NCBI RefSeq assembly: GCF_001983995.1
Contig: NZ_CP019450.1
Coordinates: forward strand, 3,596,001-3,660,000
Direction: 5' to 3'
Source of the DNA: Halioglobus japonicus
Lineage (GTDB): Bacteria > Pseudomonadota > Gammaproteobacteria > Pseudomonadales > Halieaceae
DNA: 64,000 nucleotides
Notes under the pieces: model-generated
The model's database searches: none
Told to the model about the DNA's origin: nothing
What the model saw: only the letters and a program-made list of their open reading frames with translations
Part shown: positions 46,200 to 56,496 of the stretch, one piece after another
Layout: each line of letters begins with the position of its first letter
Position numbering within the stretch: the first letter of the stretch is position 1
Program-made: the position numbers and the translations under genes

Positions 46200-46949
46200 A
46201 TGGGCAAAAGTGACAGAATCGACGTTTATCTGGTAGCGGGCGGTAAGTACCACAACATCGACTACGCCCGTTTGGAAATCCTCAAGCTGATCGCCGAGCA
46301 GCCACGCCTGAAAGTAGAAGTGGGCGCGGATTACTCCGACATCGACGCCATCTGCGCCGCTGACTTCATCATCACCTATACCTGCGATGTCATGCCTACC
46401 GACGCCCAGACCGAGCGCCTTTGCGAACGCATGCGCAATGGCGGGCGCTGGTTCGCTCTGCACGGCACCAATTCCATACTGCGCTTCCTGGAAGACGGCC
46501 GTGTAGACTGCCCCCGGGAGAACCCAGCGTTCATGGAGATGCTCGGCAGCCAGTTCCTGTCGCACCCTCCGATTCAACCCTATACGGTGGAAGTCACCGA
46601 GCCGGACCATCCGCTGGTCAGCGGTATTCCGCCGTTTATCGTCGACGATGAGTTGTATCTGAGTGAACACCACGGCGAACAGACCACGCTGCTGCACACC
46701 CACTGGAGCGGTAAAACCGAGGGTTTTGTCGAGGAAGACTGGCACAGCGATGAGCCGCGCTCCTGCATGTACCTACGGCCCTATGGCGAAGGTGAAGTGT
46801 TGTACCTGACCCTGGGACATTGCCGCGGCAAGTACGACATGCAGCCCCATATTGAAGAGTATCCCGAGCCGGAGTTCGGCGCCTGGAAAACCGATGAATA
46901 CTACGAGCTGTTGCGGCGCGGTATTCGCTGGGCGATGCACACACTCTAA
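46200..46949 (+). CDS. ThuA-like domain protein
   Basis: A 249-residue cytoplasmic protein of the ThuA/class I GATase-like fold: V-Y-L-V-A-G-G-K-Y-H-N near the start, D-F-I-I-T-Y-T-C-D, G-G-R-W-F-A-L-H-G-T-N, and the late G-E-G-E-V-L-Y-L-T-L-G-H motif. ThuA proteins are linked to sugar (trehalose) catabolism in rhizobia, and related domains occur in many carbohydrate operons. It starts an operon with dehydrogenase E1/E2 genes 28 bp downstream. Its role in that pathway is unknown. Confidence 0.8.
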   Translation: MGKSDRIDVYLVAGGKYHNIDYARLEILKLIAEQPRLKVEVGADYSDIDAICAADFIITYTCDVMPTDAQTERLCERMRNGGRWFALHGTNSILRFLEDGRVDCPRENPAFMEMLGSQFLSHPPIQPYTVEVTEPDHPLVSGIPPFIVDDELYLSEHHGEQTTLLHTHWSGKTEGFVEEDWHSDEPRSCMYLRPYGEGEVLYLTLGHCRGKYDMQPHIEEYPEPEFGAWKTDEYYELLRRGIRWAMHTL

Positions 46950-46977
46950 CCCGCCCCACCTGATAAAGGAGAGAACC

Positions 46978-47955
46978 ATGTCTCTTAATAAGGAAGGCCT
47001 GCTGCGGGCCTATCGCCAGATGAAGACCATTCGTGAGTTCGAGGATCGCACCCACGTGGAAATCATGAATGGCCAGATCGCCGGCTTTACCCACCTGTAT
47101 ACAGGGCAGGAAGCCAACGCCGTGGGTGTGTGCGAACACCTCGACGATGAAGACACGATTATTTCCACCCACCGCGGCCATGGCCACTGCATTGCCAAAG
47201 GCGCCGACGTGATCGGGATGATGGCCGAACTGTTCGGCTCCTCCGAGGGCCTGTGCAAGGGCAAAGGGGGCTCCATGCATGTGGCAGATGTCGAGAAAGG
47301 TATTCTCGGCGCCAACGGTATTGTGGCCGGCGGCCCACCCATCTCGGTGGGTGCGGCACTGGCTGCCAAAATCCGCGACAATGGCCGCGTTGCCATTTCC
47401 TTCTCCGGTGATGGCTCCGTCAACCAGGGCACCTGCTTCGAAGCCATGAATCTGGCGGTGGTACTGAAAGTACCCGCCGTGTTCGTCATCGAGAACAACT
47501 ACTACTCTGAGCACACCAACATCGACTACGCCGTCGGCTGTGACGACCTCAAGGCCCGCACCGAGGGCTTTGGCTTCCCTGTGTTCGTCGCAGACGGGTC
47601 GGACTTTTTCTCCGTGTACGAAGCCGCCGCAAAAGCCATTGCCCACGCCCGTGAAGGAACTGGCCCCGCGGGCATCTTTGCCGAACAGGGCCGCTTCCAC
47701 GGGCATTTCGTGGGCGACCCGGAGCACTATCGGGCCGATGGCGAGATTAACGACTTGCGCGAAAATGCCTGCTGCCTGAAGAACTTTCGGGCGCGCATGG
47801 CCGAGACCGGCGAACTCAGCGAAGCCGAGCTCGATGCGGTGGACAGCGAGGTGATGGCATTGATCGAAGAAGCTGTCAGCGGCGCAAAAGCCGCCGCCCG
47901 CCCCACCCCCGAGCAAGTCACTGAAGACGTCTACATCAACTACGGCGCCGCCTGA
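46978..47955 (+). CDS. Thiamine-diphosphate-dependent dehydrogenase E1, alpha subunit
   Basis: A 325-residue E1 alpha. AAGGAGAG lies before the ATG at 46978, which I prefer over an in-frame ATG at 46852 inside the ThuA gene. The ThDP motif G-D-G-S-V-N-Q-G-T-C-F-E-A-M-N-L-A is clear, as are H-R-G-H-G-H and G-K-G-G-S-M-H. The short length and G-S-M-H loop resemble acetoin dehydrogenase and branched-chain or pyruvate E1 alpha subunits. The true substrate cannot be read from the sequence. Confidence 0.9.
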   Translation: MSLNKEGLLRAYRQMKTIREFEDRTHVEIMNGQIAGFTHLYTGQEANAVGVCEHLDDEDTIISTHRGHGHCIAKGADVIGMMAELFGSSEGLCKGKGGSMHVADVEKGILGANGIVAGGPPISVGAALAAKIRDNGRVAISFSGDGSVNQGTCFEAMNLAVVLKVPAVFVIENNYYSEHTNIDYAVGCDDLKARTEGFGFPVFVADGSDFFSVYEAAAKAIAHAREGTGPAGIFAEQGRFHGHFVGDPEHYRADGEINDLRENACCLKNFRARMAETGELSEAELDAVDSEVMALIEEAVSGAKAAARPTPEQVTEDVYINYGAA

Positions 47956-47968
47956 GGAGTAAGCAGAC

Positions 47969-48976
47969 ATGGCAGAGAAAACAATGCGCGACGCCATTAA
48001 CGAGGCGTTGCACCAGGCAATGGCAGCCGATGAATCCGTATTCGTCATCGGCGAGGATGTGGCCGGCTGTAATGGCAGCCCCAGCGGCAAGGTCGGTGAA
48101 GTCGGGGGCGTGTTTGGTGTGACCTCCGGTCTGTACAAAGCCTTTGGACCGAATCGCTGTATCGACACTCCGATCTCTGAATCCGCCATCGTCGGCGCCG
48201 CGGCCGGTGCCGCGCTGGTGGGTATGCGCCCTGTCGCTGAGATCATGTTCGCCGACTTTATTGGCGTGTGCATGGACCAGATCGTCAACCAGATGGGCAA
48301 ATTCCGCTACATGTTTGGCGGCAAGAGTAAATGCCCTGCCGTCATCCGCTTCGCATCGGGCGGCGGTTTCTCCGCCGCGGGCCAGCATAGCCAGGCCATG
48401 TACCAGGTAATGACCTCGTTCCCCGGGTTGAAGGTCGTCGTGCCTTCCAACGCGTATGACGCCAAGGGCCTGTTGCTGCAGGCAATTCAGGATGATGACC
48501 CGGTGCTGTTCTTTGAACCCAAGGTGCTCTACCAGGAAGCCTGCGAAGTGCCTGATGAGATGTACACCATTCCCTTCGGCGAGGCCGCGTTTGTACGCGA
48601 GGGCGACGACTGTACCGTTGTGGCGTTCGGCCAGATGGTGCCCCGCGCTGCACAGGCGATCGATGCACTGGAGGCCGAGGGGATTAGCTGTGATCTGATC
48701 GATCCACGCACCACCTCGCCCCTCGATACCGATGCTATCCTCGAAAGTGTTGAAGCCACAGGCCGACTCGTGGTCGTCGATGAAGCACCGCCGCGCTGTG
48801 GCCTGACGGCAGATATTGCCGGCCTCGCAGCAGACCGCGCCTTCAAGTCACTCAAAGGACCGATCAAACAGGTGAGTGCACCGCATTCACCCACCCCCTT
48901 CTCACCCGAACTTGAAGCGGCCTACATACCGGATGCCGCAAAAATCATGGCCGCAATCAAGGAGACCATGGCATGA
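47969..48976 (+). CDS. Dehydrogenase E1, beta subunit (transketolase-like)
   Basis: A 335-residue E1 beta. It has A-I-N-E-A-L-H-Q-A-M-A-A-D, the G-E-D-V region, D-T-P-I-S-E-S-A-I-V-G-A-A-A-G-A-A, E-I-M-F-A-D-F, and the C-terminal transketolase domain D-L-I-D-P-R-T-T-S-P-L-D. It forms the alpha2beta2 E1 with the preceding gene and overlaps the E2 start by 4 bp. Confidence 0.92.
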   Translation: MAEKTMRDAINEALHQAMAADESVFVIGEDVAGCNGSPSGKVGEVGGVFGVTSGLYKAFGPNRCIDTPISESAIVGAAAGAALVGMRPVAEIMFADFIGVCMDQIVNQMGKFRYMFGGKSKCPAVIRFASGGGFSAAGQHSQAMYQVMTSFPGLKVVVPSNAYDAKGLLLQAIQDDDPVLFFEPKVLYQEACEVPDEMYTIPFGEAAFVREGDDCTVVAFGQMVPRAAQAIDALEAEGISCDLIDPRTTSPLDTDAILESVEATGRLVVVDEAPPRCGLTADIAGLAADRAFKSLKGPIKQVSAPHSPTPFSPELEAAYIPDAAKIMAAIKETMA

Positions 48977-50165
48977 GCGATATCACTGCCATCGCAGTGC
49001 CCAAGTGGGGCATCGAAATGGTCGAAGGCACCATTAACGTCTGGAACAAGACCGTCGGCGACACTGTTGCCAAGGGCGACGAAATCCTCGAAATGGAATC
49101 GGACAAAATCGTCAACGTGTGGGAGTCCCCCGCCGACGGTGTGCTGCGCCGGGTACTCGTCGAGGAAGGTGAAGCGCGCCCGGTGGGTGCATTGCTCGGT
49201 GTGATTGCCGCTGCAAACGTCGATGACGCCAGTATCGACAGCTTTATCGCTGACTTCGGTGGTAGCGCGCCCGCAGCAGAGGACGACAGCGCAACCGACA
49301 ACGATGCCCCTGTCCCGGCAGCCGCGGCCAACGCCGGCCCGGCGGAGACGCTGCGACTCGCTCCGCCCCCGCCGTGCGCAACCTTGCCGCAGAACTGGGT
49401 GTTGATCTCAATACGGTCACCGGCACGGGCCGCCGCGGGCGCATCACCAAAGATGATGTGCGCGCCGCCGCCAGTGATGGCGCCGAGCCAGCGCCGGCAG
49501 GGGTAGAGGTCATACCGCTGTCTGCCACGCGCCAAACTATCGCCAAGCGCCTGACGGGAGCCAAGCAGGACATTCCTCATTACTACCTCACCGTTAACTA
49601 CGAACTCGATGGCCTGCTGGCCCACCGGGCAGCCCTGAATGCCAATGGCAACACCCGCGTGTCAGTCAATGACCTGCTCGTAAAATGCGTGGCGCGGGCT
49701 CTGCAGCGCGAGCCGCGCGTGAACATCAACGTCATCGAAAATTCGATTCATCAGTACAGCGATTCCAACGTATCTGTTGCCATCGCCACCGAAGACGGGT
49801 TGTATCCGGTAACGATTCGCGCGGCCCAGAACCTGTCTACGCAGGAGATCGCAGCCGCAACCGCAGAGTTCGCCGAACGCGCACGCAACGGCGCCCTGAC
49901 CCGCGAAGATCTGAGCGACGGGAGCTTTACCGTGTCGAACCTGGGCATGTATGGCATCGATAATTTCACCGCCATCATCAACCCACCGATGGGCGCGATT
50001 CTGGCGCTGGGCAAAGGCAGTGAGCAGCCAGTGGTCAGAGACGGCAAAGTCACCGTCGCTACGATCGTCAGTGCCACCCTGTCCTGTGACCACCGGGTCA
50101 TCGATGGCGCCATCGGCGCCACCTTCCTGAAAGTGCTGGGCGAGGAGATCGCCAGTCTGTCGTGA
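48973..50165 (+). CDS. Dihydrolipoamide acyltransferase E2 component, frameshifted in this assembly
   Basis: Residues 1-78 are a lipoyl domain with lipoyl-Lys45 in E-S-D-K-I-V-N. An Ala/Pro-rich linker, a peripheral E3-binding domain (V-R-N-L-A-A-E-L-G-V-D, G-R-I-T-K-D-D-V) and the catalytic domain with H-R-V-I-D-G-A follow. The two frames meet at a C5 run (49366-49370). One extra C joins them as A-P-P-P-A-V-R-N-L, about 397 residues. No E3 gene is in the window, so a shared dihydrolipoamide dehydrogenase is likely. Confidence 0.88.
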
Positions 50166-50353
50166 ACCGAACGCCCGTCCTGACGCGGCGGGCATTCGAC
50201 GACGCGGTATCCCCGATACTCTGCTCGGGGCTACCCGCACCACAGCGTAAACCGCCTCCGGAAATGCTATTCTGCCCCTGTCAGGAATGCGGCTCTTATC
50301 AACGCGCCAGCCGTACCTGCACCACCTCTCTACATGTATTTCTCGCGGACACT

Positions 50354-52683
50354 ATGAATCGATCACGCTCGTCTATCACGCTCTCCTCCTGGCTTGTTTT
50401 CTTGGCGATAGTGGCCGCTATCGGCTGGAGCTTCAGCGCCCAGCAACCTGCCAATGACGCCTACAGCGCCAGCGACGACGCGGTATTCTCACAGCAAAGG
50501 GCACTGGCCCACCTCAACGTTATCGCCGCCAAACCGCACTACCTTGGCAGCGCGGAGCATGAGCGGGTGCGTGAATATCTCGTTGGCGCGCTGGCGCAAA
50601 TGGGCCTGACCGCAGACATACAGCACCAGGTCGGCACGCATTTCCGGCGCCAGTACAGCGCCGCCGACACGCGCAATATCATTGCCCGTATACCTGGCTC
50701 TCAACCCGGCAATGCCCTGATACTGATGTCGCACTACGATTCAGGCCTGCACTCATCTCTCGGCGCTTCAGATGCCGGCAGCGGCGTTGTGACGATTCTT
50801 GAAGCCGTACGCGCCTTTCTCGCCCGGGGAGAAACACCGCTTAACGACATTGTTATTCTGCTGACCGATGGCGAGGAGCGTGGTCTGCTGGGCGCCGAGG
50901 CCTTTGTCGGTCATCACCCCTGGGCCAGCCAGGCGCGACTGATACTCAATCTCGAGGCACGCGGTTCCGGTGGCCCCAGCTATATGCTGATGGAGACCAA
51001 CGGCGGCAATGCACACATGATCAGGGCCTTCAGCGCCGCCGGCCTGAAACACCCCGCCGCCAATTCACTGATGTACAGCCTGTACAAACAACTGCCCAAT
51101 GACACTGACCTGACCGTATTCAGGGAACAGGGTGACATCCCCGGCTTTAATTTTGCGTTTATCGACGATCACTTCGATTACCACACAGCTCAGGATTCAG
51201 TACCACGCCTGGATGCAAACACGCTCAATCACCAGGCGGAATATCTCACCACGCTGCTCGATTACTTCGCCGATGCCGACCTCGCCTCACTGGAGAGTGA
51301 GGCTGATTGGGTGTATTTCAACGCGCCAGGCATCGGCATGATCAGCTATCCGTTTGCCTGGAATCTATGGCTAGTGGCTCTCGGCGTCATGGCCCTGGGG
51401 GCGTGGTCTGGCGCGATTGGCGCCAGGGTCGCCTGGGTGTCAGTCAGCTGTGGCGAGGTGTGCTGGCGACGTCACTGGCAGCTCTGCTGGTTTGGGCAGT
51501 CACGCATGTCGGCTGGCAGCTATTAGAGGCGCTCTTCCCCCAGTATGCCGAAATCCCCCACGGTTTCACCTATAACGGCCACTGGATACTGGCGAGTTTT
51601 ATTGCCCTGAGCATCGCTATCACGCTGGTACTATTTCGCTGGGCAGGCCGCACAACGACCGATCAGCCACTGCGAGCGCTGCACGTGGCGCCGGTGGCCC
51701 TTTGGCTGGTGATCAGTGGCGGCGCTGCCACCAGTCTGCCGGGCGCAGGATTCCTGGTCATCCCTCCCCTGCTTGCACTGGCGGCCATGATGTTTTGGCC
51801 GGCCAGCGAAGACACCCCGCGGCTGGCGGCAGCGCGGCTATTGCTTGCGCTGCTGCCCGTGCTCATCCTGGCCCCACTGATTCCCGCTTTCGTCATTGGC
51901 CTGGGATTGAATGCCATGGCAGTGGGCACCGTGCTAACGGCACTAACCCTTGCCCTGCTGCTGCCCCTGTGCAGCGACCAGGGGCTGCTCACACTGGGGA
52001 TCCGCATTAGCGCGGTCATCGCTTGTGGGTCACTGGTTGTCTCAATGATGCTGTCGGGCTACAGCGAAGATCGTCGCAAGCCCAACAGCATAAATTACAT
52101 TCTGGACAGCGACACGGGCGAGGCGTGGTGGACCAGCAGCAATCGCCGCCTGGATTCTTTTGTCGGGCAGTTCCTGACTGACCCTACCACCGGCGACAGC
52201 TGGCCACAGGAGCGCTATCCCGCCTATCGATCGAGCCGGGTGCGCTGGTACCAGGATGCCCCGGTGCTGCCGCTGGCCCCGGCCAAGATCACCGTCACAG
52301 GCGATGTCAAAGATGATGGGTTACGCACCATCACCTTCAGCATTCAACCTCAGAGACCAACTGCGGTATTACAGTTGGTGACGACATCGCCCCTCACGGT
52401 GCGCAGAATGCGGATCAATGGCGAGCCATTCAAGCGGTCTGACCAATGGATCGAAGGCGAATTTAAACCGGGATTCGTACTGACCAATACCCAGGCGTCA
52501 CCGCTAGCGCCGCTGACCGTTGAGCTGAGCATCGATTCCGACGCGCCGCTTGGACTGAAATTGCTGCAAACAGCCTATGATATGCCTGAACTGTTTGAAG
52601 ACATGAAAGCACGCAGCACATCAATGATGCCGGAACCCTTTATCATCAACGACGCTGTGATCATCAGCCAGCGCGTGCTATAG
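50354..52683 (+). CDS. M28-family membrane aminopeptidase-like protein, frameshifted in this assembly
   Basis: The start at 50354 (M-N-R-S-R-S) gives an N-terminal membrane anchor; a longer reading to 50162 would overlap E2. The zinc peptidase domain has L-M-S-H-Y-D-S, G-A-S-D-A-G-S-G, T-D-G-E-E-R-G-L-L-G, and a late D-Y-H-T-A-Q-D. It is followed by some seven membrane segments and an extracytoplasmic C-terminal domain, as in Fxna-like M28 proteins. The frames meet at a G5 run (51397-51401). One more G restores L-G-G-V-V-W-R-D-W and a product of about 776 residues. The peptide substrate is unknown. Confidence 0.82.
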
Positions 52684-52724
52684 CGATAACGTTACGCCCC
52701 AAAAAAACATAACAACGAGGCACC

Positions 52725-53318
52725 ATCACGAGCAGAATCAGCAAACTGCCACCGGAGCAGTGGAGCTAGGAGTTGCGCAACTTCACCGCAGCGGACAGCG
52801 CCACCGACATTGAGCTCGGCATTACCCGCATGCTCGCCCATGCCCCGGCGGCGGCCATGGGGCCATTGCAATTTGCCACTGCGGTAACAATGAATCGCAC
52901 CCTGCCCGAGCGCCTGATTGAATTGATGCGCCTGCGTATCGCCTTTCACAACTAGTGTCGCAGTTACATGGCGATCCGCTATTCCAGCGCCGCGGACACG
53001 GTGAGCGAAGGCGACGTGTGCAGCCTCGAGCGCCCGGCGGAAGCGGAGAATCTCAGCCCCCGGGAAAAGCTCGCCATCGACTTCGGCGAGCGTTTTGCCA
53101 CCAATCACCTGTCGATTGACGATGCGTACTTTAAGCGCCTAAAAGATGAGTTCACTGAGGCCGAAGTCATTGAACTGATGCTGCATTGCGCCCTCTACGT
53201 TGGCATGGGACGCCTGGCCGCACTTCTCGACATGACGGAGGAGCTTCCGGCGGGGTTCCAGAAGCCGTTTGGCCAGGCCGTGTCGCCGGACGCCGACGCG
53301 CCCATCCAGGTCCGTTAG
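52725..53318 (+). pseudogene. Carboxymuconolactone decarboxylase (AhpD-fold) family protein, inactivated
   Basis: One frame reads P-P-E-Q-W-S-stop-E-L-R-N-F through R-M-L-A-H-A-P-A-A-A-M-G and L-R-I-A-F-H-N-stop-C-R-S-Y-M-A-I-R-Y to L-L-D-M-T-E. Two TAG codons lie in frame at 52767 and 52953. The second active Cys of the family C-x-x-C motif is Tyr (C-R-S-Y). ATC stands where an ATG would be expected at 52725, after GAGG. Base composition and flow otherwise match an intact family member. Four independent lesions indicate a genuine pseudogene. Confidence 0.8.
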
Positions 53319-53381
53319 CATGGCGTGAACTCTGGGCTCTGCGCTACAATAGAGTCTGTCTCCCCTCATTCCAGACTCCCC

Positions 53382-54707
53382 ATGACGACCACTGACAAAC
53401 AGAAAGTGGGTTTCATCAGCCTCGGTTGCCCGAAAGCGCTGGTGGACTCAGAACGCATCCTCACCCAGCTGAAAATGGACGGGTACGATATTGTGCCCAG
53501 CTACGAAGACGCCGAAGTGGTGGTGGTCAACACCTGTGGCTTTATCGACAGTGCCAAGCAGGAATCGCTCGACGCCATTGGCGAGGCCATGAAAGAGAAC
53601 GGCAAGGTGATTGTCACCGGCTGTATGGGTAAGGGCGACGACGCCCAGGTGATTCAGGAACTGCATCCCAAGGTGCTGTCGGTGACCGGGCCGGCCGCCT
53701 ATGAAGAAGTTGTCGGCGCGGTTCATAACTGGGTTCCACCGGTGGTAAACCATGACCCCTACACCGATCTGGTACCTCCGCAGGGCGTGAAGCTGACGCC
53801 ACGCCACTATGCCTATCTGAAAATCTCCGAGGGCTGCAACCATCGCTGCAGCTTCTGCATTATTCCCGACATGCGCGGTGACCTGGTGAGCCGCCCGATC
53901 GGCGATGTCATGGATGAGGCCGAGCGCCTGGTGCGCGCCGGTGTGCGCGAATTGCTGGTCATCTCCCAGGACACCAGCGCCTACGGCATCGACACCAAAT
54001 TCCGCACCGGCTTCTGGAATGGCCGCCCGCTAAAAACCCACATGCAGCAGCTCTGTGAGGCACTGGGTGAGTTCGGTGTGTGGGTGCGGCTGCATTATGT
54101 CTACCCCTACCCCCACGTGGACAAGGTGATTCCGCTAATGGCCGACGGCAAGATTCTGCCTTACCTGGATGTGCCTCTGCAGCACGGCAGCCCGGAAGTG
54201 CTCAAGCGGATGAAACGCCCCGCTGCGGCGGAGAAAGCCCTGGAGCGCATTGCCGCCTGGCGACGCGACTGCCCGAACATTACCCTGCGCAGCACCTTTA
54301 TCGTGGGCTTCCCCGGCGAGACCGACCAGGACTTTGAGACCCTGCTCGACTTCATCGAAGAGGCGCAGCTGGACCGGGTTGGCTGCTTTGAGTATTCACC
54401 GGTCAAGGGCGCCCGGGCCAACGACCTTCCCGATCATGTCCCCGCTGAGGTCAAGAAAGAGCGTTGGGAGCGGTTTATGGCGCTGCAGCAGCAGATCAGC
54501 GCCAACAAACTGCAGCAAAAGGTAGGTTCCAAGGTCGAGATTCTGATCGATGAAGTTGATGACCAGGGCGCCATTGGTCGCTCCCAGGGCGACGCTCCGG
54601 AAATCGATGGTCGCGTGTTCCTCGATGGCGCAACAGACCTCAACCCGGGTGACTTTGTCGAAGCCGAAGTGACGGGCGCCGACGAGTACGATCTCTGGGC
54701 AGGCTGA
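53382..54707 (+). CDS. rimO: Ribosomal protein S12 methylthiotransferase RimO
   Basis: A 441-residue radical-SAM methylthiotransferase that modifies Asp88 of ribosomal protein S12. An N-terminal UPF0004 domain has three cluster cysteines (S-L-G-C-P-K-A, N-T-C-G-F, G-C-M-G-K-G). The radical-SAM motif is C-N-H-R-C-S-F-C, and a C-terminal TRAM domain follows. The ATG at 53382 gives M-T-T-T-D-K. A TACAAT box lies at 53344-53349. Two [4Fe-4S] clusters make it an ISC client. Confidence 0.96.
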   Translation: MTTTDKQKVGFISLGCPKALVDSERILTQLKMDGYDIVPSYEDAEVVVVNTCGFIDSAKQESLDAIGEAMKENGKVIVTGCMGKGDDAQVIQELHPKVLSVTGPAAYEEVVGAVHNWVPPVVNHDPYTDLVPPQGVKLTPRHYAYLKISEGCNHRCSFCIIPDMRGDLVSRPIGDVMDEAERLVRAGVRELLVISQDTSAYGIDTKFRTGFWNGRPLKTHMQQLCEALGEFGVWVRLHYVYPYPHVDKVIPLMADGKILPYLDVPLQHGSPEVLKRMKRPAAAEKALERIAAWRRDCPNITLRSTFIVGFPGETDQDFETLLDFIEEAQLDRVGCFEYSPVKGARANDLPDHVPAEVKKERWERFMALQQQISANKLQQKVGSKVEILIDEVDDQGAIGRSQGDAPEIDGRVFLDGATDLNPGDFVEAEVTGADEYDLWAG

Positions 54708-55414
54708 ATGAACCTGCTTCTCTTCTCGCGCAGCGAACTGGGCAGCGATGGCCTGCTCAGCGTTGACGACGGACGCTTACAGCACCTGCTGGAAGTTCAC
54801 GGCAAAGAGGTGGGCGATACCGTCCGCATTGGCGAGATCAACGGCCGCATGGGGCACGGGAAAGTCCTGTCCATTAATACCGAGGTCGCCGTACTGGAAC
54901 CGACACTGGATCAATTGCCACCGGCCAAGCTGCCGCTGATTCTGGTGCTGGCCCTGCCGCGACCCAAAATGCTGAGGCGTATTCTGCGCGCGGTGGCAGA
55001 GTTTGGCGTCGCCGAACTGCACCTGATCAATTCCCTGCGGGTCGAAAAAAGCTTCTGGCAGACCCCGGTGCTCGACCCTGACACGATTCGCGAGTACTTG
55101 CTACAGGGCCTGGAGCAATCACGCGATACCGTGCTGCCTCCGGTGAGCTGTCACCGGCGCTTTAAGCCCTTTGTGGAAGATCTATTGCCCGATCTCGTGC
55201 GCGGGCGTCAGAGCCTGCTGGCACACCCGGGCAACTACCCCCCTGCCCCCGAAGCACCGACAGCGGCACACTGCTGGTCGTGGGGCCTGAAGGTGGGTTC
55301 ATACCCTACGAGGTGGCAAAACTGGAGGCAGCGGGCTGTAAGACGGTCTCGTTGGGCCCACGTATTCTGCGCGTAGAAAATGCCGTCACATCGCTTTTGG
55401 GGCGATTGCTCTAA
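54708..55414 (+). CDS. rsmE: 16S rRNA (uracil-1498-N3)-methyltransferase RsmE, frameshifted in this assembly
   Basis: It abuts the rimO stop without a gap. The N-terminal PUA-like part begins [10 protein letters not shown] and the SPOUT region includes [10 protein letters not shown]. After the run N-Y-P-P-A-P the frame breaks. The next frame gives [15 protein letters not shown] and [13 protein letters not shown] to a stop at 55414. One extra C in the C6 (55238-55243) or C5 (55246-55250) run repairs it to about 235 residues, the normal size. It methylates U1498 of 16S rRNA. Confidence 0.88.
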
Positions 55415-55429
55415 CCGGTGTAGCCAGCG

Positions 55430-56086
55430 CTACTCCACGCCCAGTCCGATCGGACAGCTGACACCGGTCCCGCCGATACCACAATAGCCGCCGGGATTTT
55501 TGGCAAGGTACTGCTGGTGGTATTCCTCAGCGAAATAGAAGGTCGGGGCAGCGATAATTTCAGTGGTGATCTCACCATAGCCGGCGGCACTGAGTGACGC
55601 CTGGAATTCTTCACGAGTGCGTTCGGCCTCGCTGGCCTGCGCGTCATCGTAGCAATAAATGCCGGAGCGATACTGTGTGCCCAGGTCGTTGCCCTGACGC
55701 ATGCCCTGAGTGGGGTCATGCCCCTCCCAGAAAACCTGGAGAAGTTCGGCGAAAGACACCTGCGCCGGGTCAAAGATCACCCGCACTACCTCATTGTGGC
55801 CGGTCTGTCCGCTGCAGACTTCCTTATAGGTGGGGTTTGGCGTATGGCCCGCTGCATAGCCCGCCGCGGTGGAGTATACGCCGGGCAACTGCCAGAACAT
55901 CCGCTCCACACCCCAGAAACAGCCCATCCCGAACATGGCCGAGGCCAGGTTGTCAGGGAACGGCCCCACCAGCGGATTGCCACTGACGAAGTGGGTGTCG
56001 GGTACGGCCATTGCCTCGCTTCTGCCCGGCAGGGCAGTCTCAGCGGAGGGCATGGCGTGTTTTTTACGAATATCAAATAGGCTCAT
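55430..56086 (-). CDS. msrA: Peptide-methionine (S)-S-oxide reductase MsrA
   Basis: A 218-residue MsrA with the active-site motif F-G-M-G-C-F-W-G, and [12 protein letters not shown] and H-N-E-V-V-R-V, plus resolving cysteines near the C terminus. It has an N-terminal extension of about 45 residues as in E. coli-type MsrA. I choose the ATG at 56086 (M-S-L-F-D-I-R); an upstream ATG at 56209 would add an unconserved stretch. Convergent with rsmE, 15 bp apart. It repairs oxidised methionine. Confidence 0.95.
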   Translation of the reverse strand: MSLFDIRKKHAMPSAETALPGRSEAMAVPDTHFVSGNPLVGPFPDNLASAMFGMGCFWGVERMFWQLPGVYSTAAGYAAGHTPNPTYKEVCSGQTGHNEVVRVIFDPAQVSFAELLQVFWEGHDPTQGMRQGNDLGTQYRSGIYCYDDAQASEAERTREEFQASLSAAGYGEITTEIIAAPTFYFAEEYHQQYLAKNPGGYCGIGGTGVSCPIGLGVE

Positions 56087-56294
56087 GTGGCGCAGTAGAC
56101 ACCCTAAACCCGGCCAATTCAAGCCTTGCCCTTCCCAAAACCTGGCCAATCGTTGTAAGCTCGAGGCACTCCCCGGGGTGGAAGCACCGCCTTCCCCTGT
56201 CATATCCATGTCATATCACCGGCCTAATCTGGAACCCACGATGGTTCCCGGGCCCGATTTACCCCGGATAACAACGAGAACGAGAGAGAAAATT

Positions 56295-56486
56295 TTGCAA
56301 ACGACACGTTTTAACCCCAGCGAATTGTGCAGCCGGAAGCTGTGGCAAATCGTCAACAGCGAACAAGCCGGTCCCCTGGACAGCGCAGACCTGCAGCGCG
56401 CCATCAGTGAACTCGCTGCGCGGCGCCACTATCTGACAGAACTGGCAGAGATGGGTAAACTGGGAGACTCCAGCCACCAACTGTAA
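56295..56486 (+). CDS. Small uncharacterised protein before the VWA gene
   Basis: A 63-residue frame from a TTG at 56295 (preceded by GAGAGA) with content like a real helical protein: R-K-L-W-Q-I-V-N-S-E-Q-A-G-P-L-D-S-A-D-L-Q-R-A-I-S-E-L and A-R-R-H-Y-L-T-E-L. The stop is 10 bp before the VWA gene, suggesting co-transcription. The frame is open further upstream, but that part runs antisense through msrA. No family recognised. Real gene or not, and exact start, are uncertain. Confidence 0.5.
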   Translation: MQTTRFNPSELCSRKLWQIVNSEQAGPLDSADLQRAISELAARRHYLTELAEMGKLGDSSHQL

Positions 56487-56496
56487 CAGGCCTGCC

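Noticed and set aside
46636..48300. A 554-codon open frame on the minus strand across the E1 genes
   Set aside because: It runs antisense through the ThuA-like, E1 alpha and E1 beta genes, all of which have clear family motifs; no domain was recognised in the shadow.
52725..53318. The AhpD-fold gene as one more homopolymer sequencing error
   Set aside because: Its lesions are substitutions (TAG, TAG, Cys to Tyr, start codon), not single-base losses in G/C runs.
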